DNA from: JABDGZ01 sp964483785
Lineage (GTDB): Bacteria; Omnitrophota; Gorgyraeia; Zapsychrales; Fredricksoniimonadaceae
Assembly: GCA_964483785.1 (NCBI GenBank)
Contig: CAZACW010000002.1
Location: forward strand, 1 to 64,000
DNA length: 64,000 nucleotides
Direction: 5' to 3'
Of this stretch, positions 49,595 through 58,729 are shown piece by piece; position 1 is the stretch's first letter, and every line of letters begins with the position of its first letter. Position numbers and translations under genes: made by a program. A model generated the notes under the pieces. That model was not told the DNA's origin and ran no database searches. It was given only the letters and a program-made list of their open reading frames with translations.

Positions 49595-51367
49595 ATGAAA
49601 GTTTTTCAATTTAGCAAAGAATTATTTGCCAAATACCCCAGGTATTGCCTTATCAGCATTGCCTTAAACGTCGCCCTCAGTTTTTTTGCGGTCTGCTCCT
49701 TGTTCAGCCTCGGACCTATTGTTGACCTTTATATCCATCCCGACCGATTGTCCCAGCTGAGCCCCTTGACCCAGAAGGTCATTCATGTGATGGGCTTTTT
49801 CCATATGCCTGTAAACCTGAAAAGTTGGCTGTTTGTATTTATGGCCTTTGTCACGGTCAGCTGCGTTTTCCAGGTTTTAGGCTGGCAATCCGTCCTGGCC
49901 TTGAAATATACCGTCCAAAAAGACATTATCCTGGGCTCGTTTGAAGATTTTTTCAATGCCAGGTGGCCTTTTTTCAGCAGCAGCGAGCACGGCACCCTGT
50001 ACAACACTTTTTATCGGGAACTTAATCAATTGGGCAATGCCTTCAGCGCCATGGGGCAGGCCTTTGCCGGGATCGTGCAGGTGGTCATCCTCTTAGTCGT
50101 TCCGTTTTTGATTTCATGGCAGGTCACGCTGTTGTCCTTAAGCGCGGGGCTGGCTTTTTCCTCGGTTTTTTTGTTGATCGGCTCATGGGCCTATAGGCTG
50201 GGTAAAAAAAATACGGAGGTCTCCAACAGGCTGACGGCCCTGATCCATGAGAGCATCAGCGGGGCCAAGCTGGTCTTGGGATACAGCAATCAAAAACGCC
50301 TGCTCGCCGATACCCAGGAAGCCTACCAGGCCATTGTCAGGCCGGCCATTGAGACACAGGTCTTGAATTATGCCATTGTCATCGCTTACCGGCCTTTGGG
50401 GGTGGTCGTCGTGGTTGTGGCGATCATCGCTTCCAGTTTTTTTGCCGTTCCTATTTCGGACATTGCGGTCCTGTTTTTGGCCTTGTTTCAGGTGATGATC
50501 TCTTTGGGCAATGTGATGGGACAAAAAAACACCATCATGAACCTGATCCCCAGTTACGAACAGATCATGAGGCTTAGAATGAAAGCGCAGAGCATGCGCC
50601 AGCCTACCGGGGAAAGGCCATTCACCGGTCTGCATGTGGACATTCAGATGAGGGATATCTCCTTTTCCCATCCCGGGCACCCCAAGGTTTTGGACGGGAT
50701 CCAGGTGACCATTCCCAAGGGCCGGATGATCGCCTTTGTCGGCAAATCCGGGGCTGGAAAGTCGACCTTGATTGACATGCTGATGGGCTTTTATCAACCT
50801 GAATCCGGGGGGATATGGGTGGACGGGATCAACCTGTTTGACCTTGACATAGCTACCTACCGCCGCAGGCTCGGCTATGTTCCCCAGGAGAGCCAGTTGT
50901 TTGACATGAGTATCAGGGACAATTTAAGATGGGTTTCTCCTCAGGCCAGCCGCCAGGACATTGAAAATGCCTGCCGCCAGGCGTATGCCCATGAATTCAT
51001 TGAAAAGATGCCCCAACACTATGATACCGTTGTCGGGAACAGAGGTGTCCGCCTTTCCGGCGGCCAGATCCAGCGCCTGGCTTTGGCCAGGGCCTTTTTG
51101 CGCAATCCGGATATCCTTATTTTGGATGAGGCCACCAGTTCTTTGGACAGCCATTCCGAACAATTGATCCAGAGGGCGATTGAGAATTTCGCGCAACAAT
51201 CGACGGTGGTCATCGTGGCCCACCGGCTCACCACGATCAAAAAGGCGGATTTGATTTATGTCCTGCATGAGGGCAGGGTGATCGAACAGGGCGGCTACAA
51301 TGACCTGGCGGAGCAAAACGGCATGTTCGCGGGCATGGTCCAATTGCAGGAATTGGGGTTGAATTGA
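49595..51367 (+). CDS. ABC exporter/flippase (MsbA-like fusion)
   Basis: A 590-residue half-transporter: six predicted transmembrane helices (residues about 15-330) and a C-terminal ATPase with Walker A FVGKSGAGKSTLID, the signature LSGGQIQRLALARAF and Walker B ILILDEATSSLDS, plus the histidine in VAHRLTT. Homodimers of this type flip lipid A or lipid-linked glycans. Likely exports the glycan or its lipid-linked precursor made by this locus. Confidence 0.88.
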   Translation: MKVFQFSKELFAKYPRYCLISIALNVALSFFAVCSLFSLGPIVDLYIHPDRLSQLSPLTQKVIHVMGFFHMPVNLKSWLFVFMAFVTVSCVFQVLGWQSVLALKYTVQKDIILGSFEDFFNARWPFFSSSEHGTLYNTFYRELNQLGNAFSAMGQAFAGIVQVVILLVVPFLISWQVTLLSLSAGLAFSSVFLLIGSWAYRLGKKNTEVSNRLTALIHESISGAKLVLGYSNQKRLLADTQEAYQAIVRPAIETQVLNYAIVIAYRPLGVVVVVVAIIASSFFAVPISDIAVLFLALFQVMISLGNVMGQKNTIMNLIPSYEQIMRLRMKAQSMRQPTGERPFTGLHVDIQMRDISFSHPGHPKVLDGIQVTIPKGRMIAFVGKSGAGKSTLIDMLMGFYQPESGGIWVDGINLFDLDIATYRRRLGYVPQESQLFDMSIRDNLRWVSPQASRQDIENACRQAYAHEFIEKMPQHYDTVVGNRGVRLSGGQIQRLALARAFLRNPDILILDEATSSLDSHSEQLIQRAIENFAQQSTVVIVAHRLTTIKKADLIYVLHEGRVIEQGGYNDLAEQNGMFAGMVQLQELGLN

Positions 51368-51393
51368 TATGCATTCGAGCGTAAGGAGTGAAG

Positions 51394-52371
51394 ATGCGTA
51401 AGGTCCTGATTACAGGGGCGGGGGGTTTTATCGGTTCGCATTTGACGGAACTCTGCGTGAAGCAGGGGGTCAAGGTGCGCGCCATGGTCCATTACAACGC
51501 GAAGAACCATTGGGGCTGGCTCGAGGATTCCCCGGTCAAAAACAAGATCGAGGTCGTCTGCGGCGATGTGCGGGACTATGATTTTGTCTTTAATCAGCTT
51601 AAAGGCTGCGACACGGTCTTTCACCTGGCGGCCTTGATCGGCATTCCGTATTCCTATATTTCTCCCATGGCCTATATCAAGACCAACGTGGAAGGGACCT
51701 ATAATGTCCTTCAAGCGGGCAAGGACAGGGGCACCAAGAATTTGGTCCTCACCTCGACGAGCGAGACCTACGGGAGCGCGCAATATGTGCCCATCGACGA
51801 GAAGCACCCGGCCAATGCCCAGTCCCCTTATGCGGCCACCAAGGTCGCGGCTGACCAGCTGGCCTTGAGTTTCCATCGTTCCTTCGGCCTTCCGGTCAAG
51901 ATCGTGCGGCCTTTCAATACCTATGGCCCGCGCCAATCCGCCCGGGCCATCATTCCCACCGTGATCACCCAGATCCTCAACGGCAAAAACACCCTGCACT
52001 TGGGCAATCTGGGTCCGAGCAGGGACCTGACCTTTGTAGAAGACACCGCCAAAGGTTTTTGGGCCGCGGCCAAGGCGCCCTGTGCCGGCGAGGTGCTCAA
52101 TCTTGGGATGAATGAGGAAATCACGGTCGCTGAATTAAGCCGGTTGATCGCAGGGCTGATGCAAACAAAGATCCGCATCCGGCAGGAGAGGGTCAGGGTG
52201 CGCGCCTCTTCCAGCGAGGTCAGCCGGCTGCGCTGTGATAACCGCAAGATGAGAAGCCTTACGGGCTGGAAGCCGCAGTTCAGCCTGGAACAAGGCCTGC
52301 GCAAAACCATTGAATGGTTTAAAAAGCCCGGGACATTGTCCCTTTATAAGGCGGAATTGTATAATGTCTAA
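51394..52371 (+). CDS. legB: NAD-dependent 4,6-dehydratase, LegB-like
   Basis: A 325-residue extended SDR: ITGAGGFIGSHLTEL, HLAALIGIPYSYISPMAY, the T/D/E-type active site TSTSETYGSA and catalytic YAATKVAAD (YxxxK). The pattern IGIPYSY with NTYGPRQSARAIIPT is that of LegB-like sugar-nucleotide 4,6-dehydratases, which act on GDP- or UDP-GlcNAc. ATG at 51394 has AAGGAG 5 bases before it. First gene of a contiguous legionaminic-acid-type block, followed by LegC with an 8-bp overlap. Confidence 0.85.
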   Translation: MRKVLITGAGGFIGSHLTELCVKQGVKVRAMVHYNAKNHWGWLEDSPVKNKIEVVCGDVRDYDFVFNQLKGCDTVFHLAALIGIPYSYISPMAYIKTNVEGTYNVLQAGKDRGTKNLVLTSTSETYGSAQYVPIDEKHPANAQSPYAATKVAADQLALSFHRSFGLPVKIVRPFNTYGPRQSARAIIPTVITQILNGKNTLHLGNLGPSRDLTFVEDTAKGFWAAAKAPCAGEVLNLGMNEEITVAELSRLIAGLMQTKIRIRQERVRVRASSSEVSRLRCDNRKMRSLTGWKPQFSLEQGLRKTIEWFKKPGTLSLYKAELYNV

Positions 52372-53506
52372 ACCCATTGAAATGGATGCCCCTTGTCTGG
52401 GGGAGGCCGAGAAGAAATATCTGAGTAAGGCCATTGATTCCGGCTTTGTTTCGTCGGCCGGCCCTTTTGTCCCTGAATTTGAAGCCAAGGTGGCGGCCTT
52501 TTTAAAGGTCTCCTCAGCCGTGGCCCTGCAAAGCGGCACAGCCGCGATCCACATGGCCCTGGTGGCCGCAGGCATCGGACCAGGGGACGAGGTGATTGTG
52601 CCTTCCTTGACTTTCGCGGCGACCGTCAATCCCATTTTATATGTGGGCGCGGTGCCGGTGATCGTGGATGTTGATCCCGCGACATGGAATATCGATCCTG
52701 TCAAAATCAAGGCGGCCCTGACTAAAAAGACCCAGGCCATCATCCCAGTGCATGTCTACGGCAATCCCTGCGCCATGGATGAAATCATGGGCCTGGCGGC
52801 CCGGCACGGGTTTGCCGTCATCGAAGATGCAACGGAAAGCCTGGGCGCGGAATTTTTGGGAAAACCCGCCGGCACCTTCGGTGATTTCGGCTGTTTGAGT
52901 TTTAATGGCAATAAAACCATCACCACCGGGGGAGGCGGCATGCTCGTCGGACAAGAGACCCAGCGCCTGGAACATGTCCGTTACCTGGCCAATCAGGCCA
53001 AGGACAAGGTCCAGCCGGGCTTTCATGCGGAAATGGGATTTAATTACCGCATGACCAACATCGAAGCGGCCTTGGGCCTGGCCCAATGCGGGAACATCGA
53101 GGCTTTTCTGGCCCGAAAAAGGAATTTCAGAAAAATCTATGAAAAGGCCCTGTTGCCCGTCAAAGGGGTAGGTTTCCAGGATAAACTGGACAATGCTGAG
53201 CCAAGCTGCTGGCTGACCTGCCTGCGTCTGCCTCAAGCGGTTCCATTAGGCCCCTTGATGGAGGCCTTACGGCAGAAGCATATCCCCACCAGAAGGGTGT
53301 TCATGCCTTTGCCTCAGATGCCTTATTTGAAGACATATGCCAAGGAATGTCCCCAGGCACAGGACATTTTTGAACATGGCCTTTGCCTGCCGTCTTCAAC
53401 CATGAACACAGAAAAAGATATTGAGCAGGCGGCTGAAATTATCCGAAAGGTGATTGAAACATGCCTTCCCCATGGGTCCCCTTGCGTTTCAACAAAAACA
53501 ATTTGA
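52364..53506 (+). CDS. legC: 4-aminotransferase, LegC-like
   Basis: A 380-residue DegT-type PLP enzyme: VALQSGTAAIHMALVAAGIGPGDEVI in overview (residues about 53-78), VIEDATESLGA with the PLP aspartate, and PLP lysine in LSFNGNKTITTGGGG. The ATESLGAE and FNGNKTITTGGG patterns are typical of LegC-family aminotransferases, which add the 4-amino group to the keto-sugar made by LegB. Its 3' end overlaps the next gene by 46 bp. Confidence 0.87.
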   Translation: MSKPIEMDAPCLGEAEKKYLSKAIDSGFVSSAGPFVPEFEAKVAAFLKVSSAVALQSGTAAIHMALVAAGIGPGDEVIVPSLTFAATVNPILYVGAVPVIVDVDPATWNIDPVKIKAALTKKTQAIIPVHVYGNPCAMDEIMGLAARHGFAVIEDATESLGAEFLGKPAGTFGDFGCLSFNGNKTITTGGGGMLVGQETQRLEHVRYLANQAKDKVQPGFHAEMGFNYRMTNIEAALGLAQCGNIEAFLARKRNFRKIYEKALLPVKGVGFQDKLDNAEPSCWLTCLRLPQAVPLGPLMEALRQKHIPTRRVFMPLPQMPYLKTYAKECPQAQDIFEHGLCLPSSTMNTEKDIEQAAEIIRKVIETCLPHGSPCVSTKTI

Positions 53507-53904
53507 CCAAGTGGATGTGGATGTGCCAGCATCACGAGCATTTGGTCTGCGGCCGCAAGGTGGACATAGGCGCCTTCACCTATATCAATGCCAAGCACGG
53601 GGTGCATTTGGGGGATGAGGTGCAAATCGGGTCTCACTGTTCCTTGTATTCCGTCTCATCTATCGACGGCAAGAAGGGGCCCATTACAATCGGCAAAAAT
53701 TCCAGGATCGGGTCGCACTGCACCGTGATGCCGGGGATCACCATCGGGGACAATGCGGTCATCGGCGCCCATTCCTTTGTGAATAAAGACATCCCCTCCA
53801 ATGCAACCGCATGGGGCGTGCCGGCCAGGGTCCAAAATAAAAAGCAGGGCAAGGCCAAGAACCGTGACGGACGGCACAAAGCCAAGGACCGTGAAAGAGA
53901 CTGA
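53461..53904 (+). CDS. Left-handed beta-helix acetyltransferase, LegH-like
   Basis: A 147-residue hexapeptide-repeat protein: VDIGAFTYINAKHGVHLG, VQIGSHCSLYS, ITIGKNSRIGSHCTVMPGITIGDNAVIGAHSFV as successive rungs, then a basic tail. Such enzymes N-acetylate the 4-amino sugar (LegH step). The start at 53461 keeps the conserved LTKWMWMCQ segment but gives a 46-bp overlap with legC; a later ATG near 53515 is possible. Followed by PtmE with a 1-bp overlap. Confidence 0.72.
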   Translation: MPSPWVPLRFNKNNLTKWMWMCQHHEHLVCGRKVDIGAFTYINAKHGVHLGDEVQIGSHCSLYSVSSIDGKKGPITIGKNSRIGSHCTVMPGITIGDNAVIGAHSFVNKDIPSNATAWGVPARVQNKKQGKAKNRDGRHKAKDRERD

Positions 53905-54983
53905 TGGAGCGCTATAAAAAAATACAGATCAGACCGGGCTTCAGCATCAAACAGGCCTTTCAGCACATGGATGCCATGGGTGAAAAGACCCTCGTGGTCA
54001 TTGATGAAGGGCAGGCGATCCTAGGCACGGTCTCGGACGGCGATATCCGCCGCTGGATATTGAAAGGCCGGGAATTAAATGACAAGGTGACCTGTGTCCT
54101 CAATCCCCGTCCCGTACTGTTGAAGGAGGGCTTTGCCGGGCAAGAGGCGAAGGACCTGTTTTTAAAACACAAGATCGAATGCCTCCCGGTGGCGGATGCC
54201 GCCAACCGGATGGTGTCCTGCGTGTTTTGGGCCGACCTGTTTGAAAAAAAGCAGATTGTCTCCCATGCCCTGAAGCTGCCCGTGGTGATCATGGCCGGCG
54301 GCGAGGGCGTCCGGCTGCACCCTTTCACCAAGATATTGCCCAAACCCTTGATGCCCATCGGCGAGAAGCCGATCATTGAAGTGATCATCGACCGTTTTCT
54401 GGAATACGGCTGCGAAGATTTTTACCTGTCCCTGAATTATAAATCGAATTTGATCAAGGCGTATTTCAATGATTTTGAGCACCGGTATAAAATCAATTAT
54501 GTGCAGGAAAGCAAGCCTTTGGGCACGGCCGGGGGCCTTCATCTGTTAAGAAACAAGATCAAAAAGACCTTGTTCGTCAGCAATTGCGACATCCTCATCG
54601 AGGCGGATTACGCGGACGTCTTGAAATTCCACCGCCAGAAGAACAACAAAATCACCCTTGTCACCTCCATGAAAAATATGACCATCCCTTACGGGGTCTG
54701 CCGCATCCAGAACGGCGGGATTTTAAAAGGCATCCGCGAAAAGCCTGAATATGATTTCCTGGTCAATACCGGGATGTATGTGCTGGAGCCATCGGTCCTG
54801 AAACAAATCCCTTCCAGCCGCTATTACAATATTACGGATTTGATCAATCATTATCTTTCCCTCGGGGAAAAAGTCGGGGCCTATCCGGTATCGGAAAAGT
54901 CCTGGCTGGACATCGGGCAGATAGAAGTGCTGCATGAAGCGCTGAAAAAATTTGAGCTCAGGGAAAGGGCGGCGGATGTCTAA
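53904..54983 (+). CDS. CBS-domain nucleotidyltransferase, PtmE-like
   Basis: A 359-residue protein with an N-terminal CBS-domain pair (about 1-115, FSIKQAFQHMDAMGEKTLVVIDEG in pattern) and a C-terminal sugar-phosphate nucleotidyltransferase (about 125-350) with VIMAGGEGVRLHPFTKILPKP and the SNCDILIEADY metal site. In Campylobacter PtmE has this same architecture and makes the GDP-sugar entering the legionaminic route. Overlaps legI by 8 bp. Confidence 0.85.
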   Translation: MERYKKIQIRPGFSIKQAFQHMDAMGEKTLVVIDEGQAILGTVSDGDIRRWILKGRELNDKVTCVLNPRPVLLKEGFAGQEAKDLFLKHKIECLPVADAANRMVSCVFWADLFEKKQIVSHALKLPVVIMAGGEGVRLHPFTKILPKPLMPIGEKPIIEVIIDRFLEYGCEDFYLSLNYKSNLIKAYFNDFEHRYKINYVQESKPLGTAGGLHLLRNKIKKTLFVSNCDILIEADYADVLKFHRQKNNKITLVTSMKNMTIPYGVCRIQNGGILKGIREKPEYDFLVNTGMYVLEPSVLKQIPSSRYYNITDLINHYLSLGEKVGAYPVSEKSWLDIGQIEVLHEALKKFELRERAADV

Positions 54984-55980
54984 GGTCCTGATCATTGCCG
55001 AGGCCGGCGTTAATCACAATGGGTCACTGAAATCCGCCTTGAAATTGGTGGACGCGGCGGCCATGGCCGGTGCGGATGCCGTCAAATTCCAGACCTTTGA
55101 GGCCCATGCCGTTGTTTCCAAATTCGCGCCGAAGGCCCGCTACCAGATTCAAGCCACAGGCAAGGAGGGCAATCAGCTGCAGATGATCCAACAACTGCAG
55201 CTGGGTCCCGAGGCGCATAAGATCCTGCAGGCCCATTGCCGCCGAAGGAAAATCATGTTTCTTTCCACGCCTTTTGATGCGGCCAGCATTGATCTGTTAA
55301 ACGGGCTGGGCCTAAAGATCTTTAAAATCCCTTCAGGAGAAATCACCAATCTTCCCTATTTGCGCAAAATCGGGGCCTTAAGGAAAAAGATCATCCTCTC
55401 GACGGGAATGGCGGATCTGCGGGAAATCCGGGAAGCGCTCAGGATATTGACGGCGGCCGGCACCAGGAAAGCGCAGATCACCCTGCTGCATTGCAACAGC
55501 GCCTATCCATCGCCATTTAAGGATGCGAATCTTTTGGCCATCCCCCGGATGAAATCAGCCCTGGGCATGGAGATCGGCTATTCTGATCATACCTTGGGGA
55601 TCGAAGCGGCCGCGGCAGCCGTGGCCCTGGGCGCTGTCATTATCGAAAAGCACCTGACCCTTGATAAGCGCTTACCGGGTCCAGACCACAAGGCCAGCCT
55701 TGACCCGGCTGAGTTGAGGGCCTTGGTCAAAGCTGTCCGGAATGTCGAATCCGCGCTGGGCTCCGGCATCAAAAGGCCTTCACCGTCGGAAACGGCCAAT
55801 ATCACCCATGTCCGCAAGAGCATCATTGCCTCCAGGGACATCGGCAGGGGGGAACGGTTCAATGAAGAAAACCTGACGGTCAAAAGGCCAGGCACCGGCC
55901 TTAGCCCCATGCAATGGGACAGGGTCATAGGCCGCAAGGCCGTCAAAGCGTTTCATCAAGATGAATTGATCAAGCTATAA
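54976..55980 (+). CDS. legI: N-acetylneuraminate/legionaminate synthase family (NeuB/LegI)
   Basis: A 334-residue enzyme that condenses an N-acetylated hexose with phosphoenolpyruvate to a nonulosonic acid. TIM barrel: IAEAGVNHNGSLKSALKLV, GADAVKFQTF, IKIPSGEI-like (seen FKIPSGEITNLPYL), LLHCNSAYPSPFKDANL and YSDHTLGIEAAAAA; C-terminal SAF antifreeze-like domain with SIIASRDIGRGERF. Neighbouring genes favour legionaminic over neuraminic acid. ATG at 54976 overlaps ptmE. Confidence 0.92.
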   Translation: MSKVLIIAEAGVNHNGSLKSALKLVDAAAMAGADAVKFQTFEAHAVVSKFAPKARYQIQATGKEGNQLQMIQQLQLGPEAHKILQAHCRRRKIMFLSTPFDAASIDLLNGLGLKIFKIPSGEITNLPYLRKIGALRKKIILSTGMADLREIREALRILTAAGTRKAQITLLHCNSAYPSPFKDANLLAIPRMKSALGMEIGYSDHTLGIEAAAAAVALGAVIIEKHLTLDKRLPGPDHKASLDPAELRALVKAVRNVESALGSGIKRPSPSETANITHVRKSIIASRDIGRGERFNEENLTVKRPGTGLSPMQWDRVIGRKAVKAFHQDELIKL

Positions 55981-55984
55981 GCCT

Positions 55985-57172
55985 ATGCACAAAAGAACTA
56001 TCGCGGTTGTCACCGGTTCCAGGGCCGATTACGGCCATCTGTATTGGCTGTTGCGTGCCATTGAGGAAGATCCGCGTCTCAAACTGAAGATTTTGGTGAC
56101 TGGACCGCATCTGTCCAGTACCTTTGGCTCGACGTGGAAACAGATCACCCGGGATGGCTTCAAGATTGCCGCCAAAATTCCTGTACTAAGCCGGGATAAT
56201 TCCATGGCCTCCACAGCCGCTGCTGTCGGCCGCGGATGCATCGGCTTCAGCCGTGTCCTTGACAAGGACCGGCCGGACATGCTGGTGGTCTTGGGCGACC
56301 GGTTTGAAATTTTGGCGGCTGTTGTTGCGGCGTATATCCTGAACATCCCCATTGTCCATCTGCATGGGGGGGAAGCCACACAGGGCGTCATGGACGAAGG
56401 GATCCGTCATGCCATCACCAAGATGTCTTCCCTGCACGGAACCGCGACTAAGACCTACAGGCATAGGGTCATTCAAATGGGGGAAGATCCACGACGGGTT
56501 TTTAACCTGGGGGCCGCAGGCTTAGACCATATCTATCGGATGGATTTGCTCAGCAAGGATGCGTTGTACCAAGGTTTGGGCCTGGATCTGCGGGAAAAAA
56601 CCCTGCTTGTCACCTTCCATCCCATGACACGGGAGCGTTCTTCCACTGCCAAGCAGGTCCAACAATTGCTTTTGGCCGTGGCCTCCAGCGGCTGCCAGGC
56701 CGTGTTCACCAAGGCCAATGCAGACCCTGAGGGCCTGATCATCAACCGTGCCCTGGCCCTCTTTTGCCGGAGGGACCCATCACGGTATAAATTCATTGAT
56801 AATATGGGTCAGCTTCTCTATTATAGTGCGCTTAAACATATGGATGCCATGGTGGGCAATTCTTCCAGCGGCATGGTGGAAGCCCCTTCCTTTCATATGC
56901 CGGTGGTCAATATCGGTGACCGTCAGGACGGCAGGATCAAGGCCGCCAATGTGCTCGATGTGGATTGCGTGAGTGCACAGATCACAAGGGCCATCCGACT
57001 GGCTTTTAGCCCAAGGTTCAGGCGTTCATTAAAATCCCTAAAAAATCCTTATGACCGCTTTCGGGACGGCAAAACCAGCCTGCGCCTTAAGGAAATATTG
57101 CGCAAGCTCAGCCTGGATGAGAGCTTGATCAAGAAAAAATTTTATGCCATAAAGAATTTCAGCGTCGATTGA
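55985..57172 (+). CDS. legG: UDP-N-acetyl-sugar 2-epimerase, hydrolysing (NeuC/LegG)
   Basis: A 395-residue GT-B-fold enzyme that hydrolyses and epimerises the nucleotide sugar to give the free N-acetylated manno-sugar used by LegI. Motifs: VVTGSRADYGHLYWLL, VVLGDRFEILAA, VHLHGGEATQGVMDEGIRHAITK with key histidine, VTFHPMTRERS and VGNSSSGMVEAPSF. Starts 4 bases after legI. Confidence 0.92.
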   Translation: MHKRTIAVVTGSRADYGHLYWLLRAIEEDPRLKLKILVTGPHLSSTFGSTWKQITRDGFKIAAKIPVLSRDNSMASTAAAVGRGCIGFSRVLDKDRPDMLVVLGDRFEILAAVVAAYILNIPIVHLHGGEATQGVMDEGIRHAITKMSSLHGTATKTYRHRVIQMGEDPRRVFNLGAAGLDHIYRMDLLSKDALYQGLGLDLREKTLLVTFHPMTRERSSTAKQVQQLLLAVASSGCQAVFTKANADPEGLIINRALALFCRRDPSRYKFIDNMGQLLYYSALKHMDAMVGNSSSGMVEAPSFHMPVVNIGDRQDGRIKAANVLDVDCVSAQITRAIRLAFSPRFRRSLKSLKNPYDRFRDGKTSLRLKEILRKLSLDESLIKKKFYAIKNFSVD

Positions 57173-57177
57173 GGAGC

Positions 57178-58053
57178 ATGATGAAAAACATCAGGATCAT
57201 TCCGCGTCTGGACATCAAGGGGCCCAATTTGGTCAAGGGCATCCATTTGGAAGGCCTGCGTGTCTTGGGCCGGCCCCAGGACTTTGCCCGGCATTATTAT
57301 GAGGCCGGCGCGGATGAATTGATTTATATGGACGTGGTGGCCAGCCTTTATAACCGCAACAGCCTGCATGATATCATCACCAAGACCGCCAAGGAAATTT
57401 TCATTCCCTTGACAGTGGGAGGAGGATTGAGAACCATCGAGGATATCCGCCGGGTCTTAAGGGCCGGTGCGGACAAGGTTTCATTAAACACAGCGGCCAT
57501 AAGTCATCCGGATTTTATCCGTGAGGCCGCGCGCATGTTCGGCTCCTCCACCATTGTCGTGGCCATTGAGGCCATCCGTCAGCCCGATGGCCGGTACCTG
57601 GCGTATACAGACAATGCCCGGGAATACACAGGGGTGGAAGTGCTGGCCTGGGCCGGGAAGGTCCAGGAGCTGGGCGCCGGTGAAATCCTTTTGACCTCGG
57701 TGGACCGTGAAGGCACGGGCACAGGATATGACCTGGAGCTGATCAGGTCCGTGGCTGAAGCTGTCTCCATTCCGGTCATTGCCTCCGGCGGGCCAGGGCA
57801 ATTGAACGATATCCAGAAGGCCATCCTGCAGGGAAAGGCGGATGCCGTGGCGGTTGCCTCCATGCTCCATTACGAAACCATCAAGCATCTGCGGGCGGAT
57901 TTGGATTCCTATCAAGAGGGCAATGTGGAATTTTTAAAAAGCGGCCGGGAATTCACCAAATGCCGGCCCTGCTCCATTTTGCAGATCAAGCAATATTTAA
58001 ACCAGCAGGATATTCCCTGCCGGTATCAGCCTAAGGAAGCTGTTCATGTTTGA
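57178..58053 (+). CDS. HisF-like synthase subunit of an amidination module
   Basis: A 291-residue HisF-type TIM barrel: IIPRLDIKGPNLVKG with D12, VGGGLRTIEDIRRVLRAGADKV, LTSVDREGTGTGYDLELI and IASGGPGQLNDI. No other histidine genes are nearby; in sugar loci HisF/HisH pairs supply ammonia to a sugar amidotransferase. The residue equivalent to the second catalytic aspartate of HisF is glutamate (E131 in VAIEAIRQPDG), and the KDGR segment is KGPN, consistent with loss of the histidine-pathway reaction. Overlaps hisH-like by 8 bp. Confidence 0.85.
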   Translation: MMKNIRIIPRLDIKGPNLVKGIHLEGLRVLGRPQDFARHYYEAGADELIYMDVVASLYNRNSLHDIITKTAKEIFIPLTVGGGLRTIEDIRRVLRAGADKVSLNTAAISHPDFIREAARMFGSSTIVVAIEAIRQPDGRYLAYTDNAREYTGVEVLAWAGKVQELGAGEILLTSVDREGTGTGYDLELIRSVAEAVSIPVIASGGPGQLNDIQKAILQGKADAVAVASMLHYETIKHLRADLDSYQEGNVEFLKSGREFTKCRPCSILQIKQYLNQQDIPCRYQPKEAVHV

Positions 58054-58729
58054 AGCGGACAAGCATAAGGTCGCCATCGTTGATTACGGGCTGGGCAATT
58101 TGTTCAGCGTCCAGTATGCCTGCCGTGCGGTCGGTCTGGAGTGCATCATCACCCATGACAGGGAACTGATCCAAAGGTCCGCAGGCATCATCCTTCCGGG
58201 GGTCGGGGCCTTTGGAGATGCCATGGCCAATTTGAAGAAACTGGATTTGGTCGGCGTGCTCAAGGATTGCGTGCACATGCACAAGCCCTTTTTCGGCATC
58301 TGTTTGGGCATGCAGTTATTGCTTTCCCAAAGTGAGGAATTCGGGATTCATCCGGGGCTGGACATCATCCGCGGCAAGGTGATCAGGTTTGACCAGGGTC
58401 GAGACCAGCGGGCTGTCAAGATCCCTCAAGTGGGGTGGAACCGCATCCGCATCAATCCCGGCCATCCCGGGGCCAAGGAAGGACTGCTCAAGGGAATACA
58501 CGATGAGGAGTTTATGTATTTTGTCCATTCTTATTATGCCGTCCCGGAAGATGAAAATTTGGTCCTGACTAAGACCTCGTACGAAGGCATTGCGTATTGT
58601 TCCTCCTTCCTGAAAGATTCGGTCTTGGCCGTGCAATTTCATCCGGAAAAGAGCGGGTCCGAGGGGTTAAAATTTTATCAAAATTGGGCCCATCTGGTCC
58701 ATGCCGGCAAGGAGCTGGTCAACCCATGA
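58046..58729 (+). CDS. HisH-like glutamine amidotransferase subunit
   Basis: A 227-residue class I glutaminase: nucleophile cysteine in FFGICLGMQLLL, VDYGLGNLFSVQYA, and the His-Glu pair in VQFHPEKSG. It would release ammonia from glutamine and channel it through the HisF-like barrel. Overlaps both neighbours (8 and 4 bp), which supports stoichiometric expression with the amidotransferase. Confidence 0.9.
   Translation: MFEADKHKVAIVDYGLGNLFSVQYACRAVGLECIITHDRELIQRSAGIILPGVGAFGDAMANLKKLDLVGVLKDCVHMHKPFFGICLGMQLLLSQSEEFGIHPGLDIIRGKVIRFDQGRDQRAVKIPQVGWNRIRINPGHPGAKEGLLKGIHDEEFMYFVHSYYAVPEDENLVLTKTSYEGIAYCSSFLKDSVLAVQFHPEKSGSEGLKFYQNWAHLVHAGKELVNP

Noticed and set aside
57178..58729. Histidine biosynthesis hisF-hisH
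   Set aside because: No other his genes are near, a catalytic residue is altered, and the adjacent PseA/WbpG-type amidotransferase gives a better explanation.
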